A DNA stretch of 64,000 nt. Origin: Streptomyces sp. MMG1121. GTDB taxonomy: Bacteria > Actinomycetota > Actinomycetes > Streptomycetales > Streptomycetaceae. The stretch's first letter is position 1. Every line of letters starts with the position of its first letter. Shown piece after piece: positions 42,399 to 50,766 of this stretch. The stretch lies in NCBI RefSeq assembly GCF_001280015.1, contig NZ_LGDV01000063.1, positions 1 through 64,000 on the forward strand. The letters are read 5' to 3'. The notes under the pieces were generated by a model that saw only the letters and a list, made by a program, of their open reading frames with translations, searched no databases and was not told the origin of the DNA. Made by a program: the position numbers and the translations under genes.

Positions 42399-45300
42399 AT
42401 GACGCGAGCCGACCAGCCAACGGCCCACCCCACAGCACCGGACGACGCCCTGGTCGCGGACTCCCGCGAGCGCGCCGTCCGCTCCCTGCTGCGCCGCCCC
42501 GAGCTACGGCGCCTGTGGAGCGCGCAGCTGGTGAGCGGTGTCGGTGACGCCCTCGCCCTTCTCGTCCTGGTCGTTCTCGTCCTCCAGGCGGCGATCGCCC
42601 AGGGCTCGTTCGGCGGCGGATACCGGGGCGTGGCGTTCGCAGTGGCGACCGTCTTCGCCGCGCGTGTCCTCGCCACGCTGCTCTTCGGCGCCGTCCTGCT
42701 CGGCCCGCTGACCGCGCTCACCGGGCAGGAGGGTCCGCTCGACCGGCGCTGGACCATGGTGGGCGCCGACGTCCTGCGCGCCCTGCTGCTGATCGTCTCG
42801 CCCCTGTGGATCGACTGGACGCCGGACAACGCACTGGCCGTCCTGCTCGTCACCGCCTTCGTCACCGGAGTCGCCGAGCGCCTGTGGACGGTGTGCCGGG
42901 AGAGCGCGGCCCCCGCCCTGCTGCCCGGACCGCCCCCGGAGGGCGCCACCGTGCGGCCGCTGCCGGACCACATGGACGCGCTGCGCCGCCTGACGCTGCG
43001 CACGAGCTTCCTGGCCGTCCCGCTGGCGGCCGCCACGCTGGTCGGCGCCGGGCTGATCAACAACCTGCTGGGCACCGGCGTGGCCTGGTTCGACCAGCAC
43101 CACGCGGCCCTCGGGGCGTATGTGGCGGCGGGCCTGTTCGCCGCCTCCGTGTCCGTCGTGGCCTTCCTCGAACTGCCCGACGTGCGCACCCCGCGCGCGC
43201 GGTCCCCGCTGGAGGGGCTGCGCCGCCCGCGCACCGGCACCGGGGTCGACAAGGGCCGTACGGGCGTGATCCCGCTCCTCGTCCCGGCCTGTGCCGCTGT
43301 CGCGGGCGCCATCGCCGCGGCCGCCTCGGTGTGCGTGCTGCACGCCACCGACCTGGGCGGCGGCCCGGTCCTGTACGGCCTGCTGGTCCTGGGCCTGACC
43401 GGCGGCGTCGGCATCGGTATCCGTACGGCCCCCGCGCTGCTGCCCTCGCTCTCGCGCCGCAGGCTCCTCGCCCTCGCGATCGCCTTCACCGGCATCGCCC
43501 TGCTGGCCGCCGGGCTCGTCCCGGACGTCACCACGGTGCTGCTGATCGTCACGCTCGCGGGCTTCACCGCGGGCGTGGCCGCGAACACCGGGCACGCCCT
43601 GCTCGACCAGGAGACCGAGGACTACCGCCGGACGCGCGTCACCGAGCACCTGCAAGCGGTGGTCCGGGTCGCCATAGCGCTGGGCGCCCTGATCGCGCCG
43701 GTGGTCGCCGGGCTCATCGGCCGGCACCGCCTGGAGAACGGCCGGTTCGTCTTCGCGCACGGCGGCGCCTCCTTCACGCTGATGCTGGTCGGCGCGCTGC
43801 TGCTGCCGGTGGCCGCGCTGGTGCTCGCCAAGGTCGACGACCGCTCGGGCATCCCGCTGCGCCAGGACCTAAAGGACGCGCTGCTCGGCGGCGACGACCC
43901 GGACGAGGCACCGGCGGCCGGCGGCTTCTTCATCGCCTTGGAGGGCGGCGACGGCGCCGGCAAGTCGACCCAGGCCGAGGCCCTCGCGGAGTGGATCCGG
44001 GCCAAGGGCCACGAGGTCGTGCTCACCCGTGAGCCCGGGGCCACCCCCGTCGGCAAGCGGCTGCGCTCGATCCTGCTGGACGTGTCCTCGGCGGGCCTGT
44101 CCCACCGCGCGGAGGCGCTGCTGTACGCCGCCGACCGCGCCGAGCACGTCGACACGGTCGTCCGCCCCGCCCTGGAGCGCGGCGCGGTCGTCATCTCCGA
44201 CCGCTACATCGACTCGTCCGTCGCCTACCAGGGCGCTGGCCGCGACCTGTCCCCGACCGAGATCGCCCGCATCAACCGCTGGGCGACCGCCGGGCTCGTC
44301 CCGCACCTCACCGTCCTGCTGGACGTCTCCCCGGAGGCGGCCCGCGAGCGGTTCACCGAGGCACCGGACCGGCTGGAGTCGGAGCCGGCGGAGTTCCACG
44401 CGCGCGTACGGGCCGGTTTCCTCACGCTGGCCGCCTCCGACCCCGGTCGCTACCTGGTGGTGGACGCCGGCCAGGAGCCCGAGGCCGTCACCACGGTGAT
44501 CCGGCACCGGCTCGACACCGTGCTGCCGCTGTCCGAGGCCGAGATCAAGGCCCAGGAGGAGGCGCGGAAGAAGGCCGAGGAGGAGGCCCGCCGCAAGGCC
44601 GAGGAAGAGGCCGCGCGCAAGGCCGAGGAGGAGCGCCTGGAGCGCGAGCGCCAGGAGCAGCTCGCCAAGCTGCGTGCCGAGGAGGAGGAGCGCAAGCGCC
44701 GCGAGCTGGAGGAGGCGCAGCGCCGCGAGGCCGAACGGCAGGCGGAGGAGGCCCGGCAACGGGCCGAGGAAGCGGCCCGGCGCGCGGAGGAGGAGCGGCA
44801 GCGGCTGCTGGCCGAGGAGAAGGCCCGCGCCGAGGAGGAGGCCCGCCGCAGGGCCGAGGAGGAGCGGCGCCGCAAGCAGGCTGAGGAAGAGGCCCGGCTG
44901 CGCGCCGAGGAAGAGGCTCGGCAGGCCCGGCTGCGCGCGGAGGAAGAGGCGCGGCGTCTGGAGAAGCAGCGCAAGGCCGAGGAAGCGCTGCTGCGCGCCG
45001 AGGAGGCCCGCCGGCAGGCGGCCGAGGCAGCAGCGGCGGCCGACACGGCTGCCCGCAGGTCCAGCACCCCCCTGCCGGCCGCGCCGGGCGTGGTGCCCGA
45101 GGCGACGACGGTTCCCACACCGGTCGTGTCGTCGGCCCCGCGCGGCACCGAGGAGACTGTCCCGACGCCGGTCGTGCCGCTCGGGAAGGACGAGCGGGGC
45201 GCCGAGGAGACAGCGGTGCTGCGCCCGGTGCGTGAGGACCGTGCCGGGGCCGGGTCGGCCCAGGGGGCCCGGGAGGCCGACGAGCAGGCGGCGGCTCGGG

Positions 45301-45800
45301 AGCCCCGTACCGGGCGAACGTCCGGGCCCGGCTCCGACGCCGAGGTGACGGCCGAGCTGCCGCAGCCGCCGGCGGTTCCGGGCGCGGCGGACGAGACGGC
45401 GGTGCTGCCGCCGGTGTCCGCGGAGGAGACGGCGGTTCTGCCGCCGGTGCGTGCGCAGGAGGCGGCCGTACGACCGCCGGTGACTCCGGGCGCGGCCGAC
45501 GAGACGGCCGTACTGCCGCCCGTACGGGGTGACGCCCCGGCGAACCGGGTGCCGGCCGGGTTCTTCCGGGACGAGCGGCCCGCCGCCGGCCCGGACGGCT
45601 CCGAGGACCGCACCCGCGAGATGCCCCAGCTCGACGCCGACGGCACGCCGCGACGCCGGCCGCGCCCCGACTGGGCCGAGGAGACCCCGCTGGACGACCT
45701 GCCGACGCTGGCGGACGAGCTGCTGGGGTCGTACGACGAGCGGGAGCGCGCCGACCACGACGAGGAGCAGGGCCGCAGGGGCCGGGGCCGGCGAGGCTGA
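42399..45800 (+). CDS. tmk: MFS transporter-thymidylate kinase-coiled-coil fusion
   Basis: 1133-residue fusion. Residues about 25-490 form an MFS-like domain with some 12 hydrophobic helices. Residues about 508-715 are thymidylate kinase: P-loop EGGDGAGKST, TREPG, and SDRYIDSSVAYQG; this enzyme makes dTDP. Residues about 718-890 are a highly charged KAEEEARRKAEEE-type coiled coil. The last 240 residues are disordered and hold at least four ETAVL(P/R)PV motifs. TAGGCT (42387-42392) lies 6 nt before the ATG, so a leaderless mRNA is likely. It is followed by DNA polymerase delta prime, the usual tmk-holB pairing. Confidence 0.92.
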   Translation: MTRADQPTAHPTAPDDALVADSRERAVRSLLRRPELRRLWSAQLVSGVGDALALLVLVVLVLQAAIAQGSFGGGYRGVAFAVATVFAARVLATLLFGAVLLGPLTALTGQEGPLDRRWTMVGADVLRALLLIVSPLWIDWTPDNALAVLLVTAFVTGVAERLWTVCRESAAPALLPGPPPEGATVRPLPDHMDALRRLTLRTSFLAVPLAAATLVGAGLINNLLGTGVAWFDQHHAALGAYVAAGLFAASVSVVAFLELPDVRTPRARSPLEGLRRPRTGTGVDKGRTGVIPLLVPACAAVAGAIAAAASVCVLHATDLGGGPVLYGLLVLGLTGGVGIGIRTAPALLPSLSRRRLLALAIAFTGIALLAAGLVPDVTTVLLIVTLAGFTAGVAANTGHALLDQETEDYRRTRVTEHLQAVVRVAIALGALIAPVVAGLIGRHRLENGRFVFAHGGASFTLMLVGALLLPVAALVLAKVDDRSGIPLRQDLKDALLGGDDPDEAPAAGGFFIALEGGDGAGKSTQAEALAEWIRAKGHEVVLTREPGATPVGKRLRSILLDVSSAGLSHRAEALLYAADRAEHVDTVVRPALERGAVVISDRYIDSSVAYQGAGRDLSPTEIARINRWATAGLVPHLTVLLDVSPEAARERFTEAPDRLESEPAEFHARVRAGFLTLAASDPGRYLVVDAGQEPEAVTTVIRHRLDTVLPLSEAEIKAQEEARKKAEEEARRKAEEEAARKAEEERLERERQEQLAKLRAEEEERKRRELEEAQRREAERQAEEARQRAEEAARRAEEERQRLLAEEKARAEEEARRRAEEERRRKQAEEEARLRAEEEARQARLRAEEEARRLEKQRKAEEALLRAEEARRQAAEAAAAADTAARRSSTPLPAAPGVVPEATTVPTPVVSSAPRGTEETVPTPVVPLGKDERGAEETAVLRPVREDRAGAGSAQGAREADEQAAAREPRTGRTSGPGSDAEVTAELPQPPAVPGAADETAVLPPVSAEETAVLPPVRAQEAAVRPPVTPGAADETAVLPPVRGDAPANRVPAGFFRDERPAAGPDGSEDRTREMPQLDADGTPRRRPRPDWAEETPLDDLPTLADELLGSYDERERADHDEEQGRRGRGRRG

Positions 45801-45829
45801 CGGCGGATCCCTGCGGGTACGGCGAGCAC

Positions 45830-45867
45830 AGGGCGGCGCGGGTCGCGGCAGCGACCGGCGCCGCCCT
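45830..45867 (+). terminator. tmk-fusion hairpin terminator
   Basis: AGGGCGGCGC (45830-45839) pairs with GCGCCGCCCT (45858-45867), with an inner GGTCGC/GCGACC stem, followed by CGCCTTTA. It starts 30 nt after the stop. Confidence 0.8.
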
Positions 45868-46034
45868 CGCCTTTACAGCGGCCACGTCGGGCAGCGGTCA
45901 CTCGGGCCGGCGATCAGCTTGGCCAGCTGTCACCAATGGCCGCCGGACCGCGTTGTCAGTGCCCACCCGCACAATGGATTCCGAACGCGGAGTGTGATGG
46001 AAACGCGGAATGTGACGGAAGGGCGGCGTGACCC

Positions 46035-47240
46035 ATGACCGTATGGGACGACCTCGTCGGGCAGGAGAAGGTGAGCGCGGTGCTCGAAGCCGCCGCACGG
46101 GACGCCGATGCCCTCGTCACGGCCGCCGCGGCCGACAAGCCGCTGCCCGAGACCTCGAAGATGACCCACGCCTGGCTGTTCACGGGTCCGCCCGGCGCGG
46201 GCCGCAACCAGGCGGCGCGGGCCTTCGCCGCGGCCCTGCAGTGCGTGAGCCCCGACCGCGCCCTCGGTGGTACGCCCGGCTGCGGCTTCTGCGACGGCTG
46301 CCACACCGCGCTGCTGGGCACGCACGCGGACGTCAATACGGTGGCCGCGGTCGGCTCCGAGATCCTGGTGAAGGACATGCGGGACACGGTCCGCAAGTCG
46401 TTCACCGCGCCGGCGACCGGCCGCTGGCAGATCATCCTGGTCGAGGACGCCGAGCGGCTGAACGAGAAATCGGCCAACGCCGTCCTCAAGGCGGTGGAGG
46501 AGCCCGCCCCGCGTACGGTCTGGCTGCTGTGCGCCCCCTCCATCGAGGACGTCCTGCCGACGATCCGCTCCCGCTGCCGCCACCTGAACCTGCGCACGCC
46601 GTCCGTCGACGCGGTCGCCGACATGCTCGTACGCCGTGACGGCATCGAACCCGGGATCGCCGCGTCGGCCGCCCGTGCGACGCAGGGCCACGTCGACCGG
46701 GCCCGCCGCCTGGCCACCGACCCGGCAGCCCGTGAGCGCCGCGCCGCCGTACTGAAGCTGCCCCTGCGTCTCGACGAGGTCGGCGCCTGTCTCAGAGCCG
46801 CACAGGAGCTGGTCGACGCGGCTGCCGAGGACGCCAAGCAGCTCGCCGAGGAGATGGACGGCAAGGAGACGGAGGAGTTGAAGGCGGCGTTGGGCGCGGC
46901 CCAGGGCGGCCGGCTGCCGCGCGGTACGGCGGGCGTGATCAAGGACCTCGAGGACATGCAGAAGCGTCGCAGAACCCGCACACAGCGCGACAGCCTCGAC
47001 GTCGCCCTCGGCGACCTCACCGCTTTCTACCGCGACGTGCTCGCCCTCCAGCTCGGCTCCCGCGTGGCGATCGCCAACGCCGACGCCGAGGACGCGCTGG
47101 AGCGGCTCGCCCGGGGCAGCGCCCCGGAGTCCACACTCCGCCGCATCGAGGCGATCGGCGCGTGCCGCGAGGCCCTCGACCGCAATGTGGCTCCGCTGCT
47201 AGCGGTGGAGGCGATGACGATGGCGCTGCGGGCGGGATGA
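46035..47240 (+). CDS. holB: DNA polymerase III subunit delta prime
   Basis: 401-residue clamp-loader subunit. It has an AAA+ fold with a degenerate P-loop, GPPGAGRNQAA (Lys replaced by Arg-Asn), consistent with the ATPase-inactive delta prime, and a four-cysteine zinc module spanning LQCVSPD...CGFCDGCHT. The Walker B-like ILVEDAERLNEKSANAVLK and the Arg finger motif TIRSRCRHL are intact. An acidic, helical insertion, AEDAKQLAEEMDGKETEE, lies near residue 265. It follows tmk as in most actinobacteria. Confidence 0.92.
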   Translation: MTVWDDLVGQEKVSAVLEAAARDADALVTAAAADKPLPETSKMTHAWLFTGPPGAGRNQAARAFAAALQCVSPDRALGGTPGCGFCDGCHTALLGTHADVNTVAAVGSEILVKDMRDTVRKSFTAPATGRWQIILVEDAERLNEKSANAVLKAVEEPAPRTVWLLCAPSIEDVLPTIRSRCRHLNLRTPSVDAVADMLVRRDGIEPGIAASAARATQGHVDRARRLATDPAARERRAAVLKLPLRLDEVGACLRAAQELVDAAAEDAKQLAEEMDGKETEELKAALGAAQGGRLPRGTAGVIKDLEDMQKRRRTRTQRDSLDVALGDLTAFYRDVLALQLGSRVAIANADAEDALERLARGSAPESTLRRIEAIGACREALDRNVAPLLAVEAMTMALRAG

Positions 47241-47361
47241 CGGACGCGCAGAGCCTCCCGCACACCTGGGCGGCTGTGCCCGCAGCCGCCCGTGTCCCTC
47301 GTACGAGCACATCACCCCCACGCATTGCGCTCGATCCATCGCACAGCGTTACGCTCGCTTG

Positions 47362-48966
47362 ATGCACACCAGGCCATCCCCCCGCCGGACCCGGAGCACC
47401 CGTACCCGGACGAAGGCCCGCCTCGGCGCCTCCCTCCTCGCGGCCGCCGCCCTGCTCGTGTCCGCCTGCTCTCCCGGGAGCTCGACCACCTCGGCCGGCG
47501 ACACGGCGGAGGCGGCACTGGCCGCGCTGCCGCAGGCGACGCCGTCGGCGCTGTCGTCGTACTACACCCAGAAGTTGCGCTGGCGAAGCTGTGGTGTCCC
47601 CGGTTTCCAGTGCGCGACGATGAAGGCCCCGCTGGACTACGACAACCCCGGCTCGGGTGACGTCCGGCTCGCCGTCGCCCGCAAGAAGGCCACTGGCAAG
47701 GGCAAGCCGATCGGTTCGCTGCTGGTCAACCCGGGCGGCCCGGGCGGCTCGGCGGTCGAGTATCTGCAGAGTTACGCGGGTGTCGGCTACCCCTCGGACG
47801 TCCGCGCCCGCTACGACATGGTCGCGATGGACCCGCGGGGCGTCGCCCGCAGTGAGCCGGTGGAGTGCCTCGACGGCCGCCAGATGGACGCGTACACGCA
47901 GACGGACATGACGCCCGACGACCAGCATGAGCAGAACGCGCTGGTCACGGCGGACAAGAAGTTCGACGAGAGCTGCGGGGCACACTCGGCACGGCTGCTG
48001 CGGCACGTCTCCACCGTCGAGGCGGCGCGGGACATGGACATCCTGCGGGCGGTGCTGGGTGATCAGAAACTGAACTACGTGGGAGCGTCGTACGGCACGT
48101 TCCTCGGCGCGACGTACGCCGGCCTGTTCCCCGACCGGGCCGGCCGGATGGTCCTGGACGGCGCCATGGATCCCTCGATCATCGCCCGCGAGCTGAACCT
48201 GGACCAGACGGCGGGTTTCGAGACGGCGTTCCAGGCCTTCGCGAAAGACTGTGTGAAGCACCCCGACTGCCCGCTCGGCGGCAAGGGCACGACGCCCGCG
48301 CAGGTCGGCGACCACCTCAAGGCGTTCTTCCAGAAGCTGGACGCGCACCCGATCCCGGCGGGTGACGCGGACGGCCGCAAGCTCGGCGAGGCGCTGGCCA
48401 CGACCGGGGTGATCGCGTCGATGTACGACCAGGCGGAGTGGGAGCAGCTGCGCGAGGCACTGAACTCGGCGATGAAGGAGAACGACGGCGCGGGCCTGCT
48501 CGCGCTCTCCGACAGCTACTACGAACGTGACGCGGGTGGCCACTACAGCAATCTGATGATGGCCAACGCCGCCGTGAACTGCCTGGACCTGCCGCCCGCC
48601 TTCACCGGCCCCGACCAGGTACGGCAGGCCCTCCCCACGTTCGAGAAGGCGTCCCCGGTCTTCGGCGCCCCCCTGGCCTGGGCCGCGCTGAACTGCACGT
48701 ACTGGCCGGTGAAGGCCACGGGCACGTCGCACCGCATCAAGGCGAAGGGCGCGGCACCGATCGTGGTGGTCGGCACGACCCGCGACCCGGCGACCCCCTA
48801 CCGCTGGGCCCAGTCCCTGTCCCGCCAGCTTTCCTCGGCGCGCCTGCTGACCTATGTCGGCGACGGCCACACCGCCTACGGCCGCGGCAGCGCCTGCATC
48901 GACACCGCGATCAACACCTACCTGATCCACGGCACCCCGCCGACCGCGGGAAAGCGCTGCTCATAG
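47362..48966 (+). CDS. Secreted tripeptidyl aminopeptidase-like alpha/beta hydrolase
   Basis: 534-residue exported hydrolase of the S33/TAP family (SlpD/SlpE-like in Streptomyces). A long Arg/Thr-rich N-region and hydrophobic core lead to lipobox VSAC (Cys36), so a lipoprotein is expected. The nucleophile elbow is VGASYGTF (Ser about residue 242), the acid is TTRDPATPY, and the catalytic His is in GDGHTAYG. PGGPGGSAVEY is the oxyanion loop. ATG 47362 is preferred over TTG 47359 because TACGCT lies 6 nt upstream (leaderless pattern). It probably trims N-terminal tripeptides from extracellular proteins. Confidence 0.88.
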   Translation: MHTRPSPRRTRSTRTRTKARLGASLLAAAALLVSACSPGSSTTSAGDTAEAALAALPQATPSALSSYYTQKLRWRSCGVPGFQCATMKAPLDYDNPGSGDVRLAVARKKATGKGKPIGSLLVNPGGPGGSAVEYLQSYAGVGYPSDVRARYDMVAMDPRGVARSEPVECLDGRQMDAYTQTDMTPDDQHEQNALVTADKKFDESCGAHSARLLRHVSTVEAARDMDILRAVLGDQKLNYVGASYGTFLGATYAGLFPDRAGRMVLDGAMDPSIIARELNLDQTAGFETAFQAFAKDCVKHPDCPLGGKGTTPAQVGDHLKAFFQKLDAHPIPAGDADGRKLGEALATTGVIASMYDQAEWEQLREALNSAMKENDGAGLLALSDSYYERDAGGHYSNLMMANAAVNCLDLPPAFTGPDQVRQALPTFEKASPVFGAPLAWAALNCTYWPVKATGTSHRIKAKGAAPIVVVGTTRDPATPYRWAQSLSRQLSSARLLTYVGDGHTAYGRGSACIDTAINTYLIHGTPPTAGKRCS

Positions 48967-48976
48967 CCCTGTCACC

Positions 48977-49003
48977 CGCCCCGGAGTCCTCGCCTCCGGG
49001 GCG
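48977..49003 (+). terminator. Hairpin terminator after the aminopeptidase
   Basis: CGCCCCGGAG-TCCTCGC-CTCCGGGGCG, a 10-bp perfect stem 10 nt past the stop codon. Confidence 0.82.
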
Positions 49004-49073
49004 TGGTCGGAGCACTCCGGGAAACTGTGTAGACTTACCGACGTTGCCGATCGCACCATAGTGCGGACGGCGC

Positions 49074-49150
49074 GCCGCCTTAGCTCAGATGGCCAGAGCA
49101 ACGCACTCGTAATGCGTAGGTCTCGGGTTCGAATCCCGAAGGCGGCTCCA
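49074..49150 (+). tRNA. tRNA-Thr (anticodon CGU), CCA encoded
   Basis: The acceptor stem GCCGCCT pairs with AGGCGGC. D-loop TAGCTCAGATGGCCAGAGC, anticodon arm CGCACTCGTAATGCG with loop CTCGTAA (anticodon CGT in DNA), and T-arm CGGGTTCGAATCCCG are all standard. The discriminator T is followed by an encoded CCA (49148-49150). Confidence 0.97.
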
Positions 49151-49151
49151 C

Positions 49152-49190
49152 TGAAACCCTGGTTCGGATCACTTCCGACCCGGGGTTTCA
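49152..49190 (+). terminator. tRNA-Thr terminator hairpin
   Basis: TGAAACCC (49152-49159) pairs with GGGTTTCA (49183-49190), with an inner GGTTCGG/CCGACC stem, immediately after the tRNA. Confidence 0.8.
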
Positions 49191-49357
49191 TCGTTTCCGC
49201 CCGGTCCATGAGTGCTTCTGCCCCGGCTCCGAGTGCTTTCCCCCGGTCTTGTCCGCTTCTGTCCCGTTCCTGAGGGAACGCTCGGACAAAAGCGGAGCAA
49301 AGGGGCTGCAAAGTGAATGGGGGTCGGGTGAACCCGCGGAACTGAGGCAACATCTTG

Positions 49358-50314
49358 GTGAACGATGGGCGCCGCGCGGTCAGGACGGGGCGCCCCCGTC
49401 GGCCGGATGGGGTGAGGGACGTGGTGGAGCCGAGGATCGCGGTCGCCGTGGTGACCATGGGAAACCGGCCCGCCGAAGTCGATGCCCTGCTGGAGTCCGT
49501 GGCCAAGCAGGACCTCGCCCCCGCTCGCATCGTGATCGTCGGCAACGGCTGCCGGCTACCCGAGTTCGCCCGCCGGCTCTCGCTGCCCGGCGAAGTCACC
49601 ACCGTCGACGTCGAGGACAACCTCGGATGCCCGGGCGGCCGGAACGTGGCCCTCGCCCGGCTGCGGGAGTTCGGGGACGTCGATGTCGTCGTGGAGCTGG
49701 ACGACGACGGTCTGCTCGTCGACGCCGATGTGCTGCGCCGTGTGCGCGACCTGTACGCCGCCGATCCGCGTCTGGGCATCGTCGGTTTCCGCATCGCCGA
49801 CGAGCACGGCGAGACCCAGCAGCGGCATGTGCCCCGGGTGGGGAAGTCGGATCCGATGCGCGGGGGCTACGTCACCGGGTTCCTCGGCGGCGGGCATGCC
49901 CTGAGCACCGCAATGCTGGCCGAGACCGGGGACTGGCCCGCCGAGTTCTTCTTCGCGCACGAGGAGACCGACCTCGCCTGGCGCGCAGCCGACGCCGGCT
50001 GGAAGATCCTCTACGCCCCCCAGCTGCTGCTCCAGCACCCCAAGACCTCGCCGGCCCGGCACGCCATCTACTACCGCGTCAACGCCCGCAACCGCGTCTG
50101 GCTGGTCCGCCGTCGGCTGCCGTTGCCCCTCGTCCCCGTGCACCTCGGCGTGTGGACGCTCCTCACCCTCGCCCGCACCCGCTCCCCGGCCGGGCTGAAG
50201 GCATGGTTCGCCGGGTTCATGGAGGGTCTGCGGGAGTCGGCCGGCGAGCGGCGGCCCATGCGCTGGCGGACGGTGTGGCGGCTGAGCCGGCTCGGGCGTC
50301 CGCCGGTCATCTGA
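49358..50314 (+). CDS. Family 2 glycosyltransferase
   Basis: 318-residue GT-A fold glycosyltransferase. The N-terminal nucleotide-binding strand is RIAVAVVTMGNRPAEV, the metal-binding DxD-like motif is VVELDDDGLLVD, the GGR site is NLGCPGGRNVAL, and the acceptor/base motif is FFFAHEETDLAWRA (the ED motif position). There is no signal or membrane span apart from a weakly hydrophobic C-terminal helix. Likely starts are GTG 49358 (TGAGG upstream) and GTG 49421/49424. The donor and acceptor are unknown; a cell-surface glycan is probable. Confidence 0.85.
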   Translation: MNDGRRAVRTGRPRRPDGVRDVVEPRIAVAVVTMGNRPAEVDALLESVAKQDLAPARIVIVGNGCRLPEFARRLSLPGEVTTVDVEDNLGCPGGRNVALARLREFGDVDVVVELDDDGLLVDADVLRRVRDLYAADPRLGIVGFRIADEHGETQQRHVPRVGKSDPMRGGYVTGFLGGGHALSTAMLAETGDWPAEFFFAHEETDLAWRAADAGWKILYAPQLLLQHPKTSPARHAIYYRVNARNRVWLVRRRLPLPLVPVHLGVWTLLTLARTRSPAGLKAWFAGFMEGLRESAGERRPMRWRTVWRLSRLGRPPVI

Positions 50315-50389
50315 CAGCGTCTGACGATCGTCTGGCAGCGTCCGCCGGTCGTCCGAGGGGGCCGGTGGTCTGCGAAGGGAGACGGGACA

Positions 50390-50424
50390 GGGCCCCGGTC
50401 GTTCACCTCCGCCGACCGGGGCCC
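50390..50424 (+). terminator. Hairpin terminator after the glycosyltransferase
   Basis: GGGCCCCGGTC (50390-50400) pairs perfectly with GACCGGGGCCC (50414-50424) around a 13-nt loop. Confidence 0.8.
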
Positions 50425-50766
50425 CTTGTGTCCCCGGATCCAGCCTGCGGCGACACTCCCCCGAGTTACGCGACATACGCGCGCGCCGTCGGGCCGGATC
50501 CGATGGAATGATCACATCAGGATGCGCCAACGGATCGCTAACATGTGGCCAACGGTTGGTCGGTGTGTCACGGGCTCGTTGGCCAGAACTCGCCGAGGGT
50601 ACCGGAGGCAGGTCGTCAGACGGGCCGATCCGGGGCCGGTCCGGCCGGTAGAAGGTGGCGGGAAACCGCTGTGGGCAGGGCGGATTTCCGCCAGGGAACG
50701 GCGGGCACGCGCCCGCTGCGCAGCGCGGTCGGACCCGACCGCGCGGGAAGGCAGTGGAGCGGCGTG
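50425..50766 (+). promoter_or_regulatory. Upstream region of AfsR-type regulator with 9-bp inverted repeat
   Basis: About 340 bp without a supportable gene. It carries TGGCCAACG (50546-50554) and its exact reverse complement CGTTGGCCA (50577-50585), about 180-220 bp before the start codon, a possible operator for the regulator or another factor. Confidence 0.45.
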
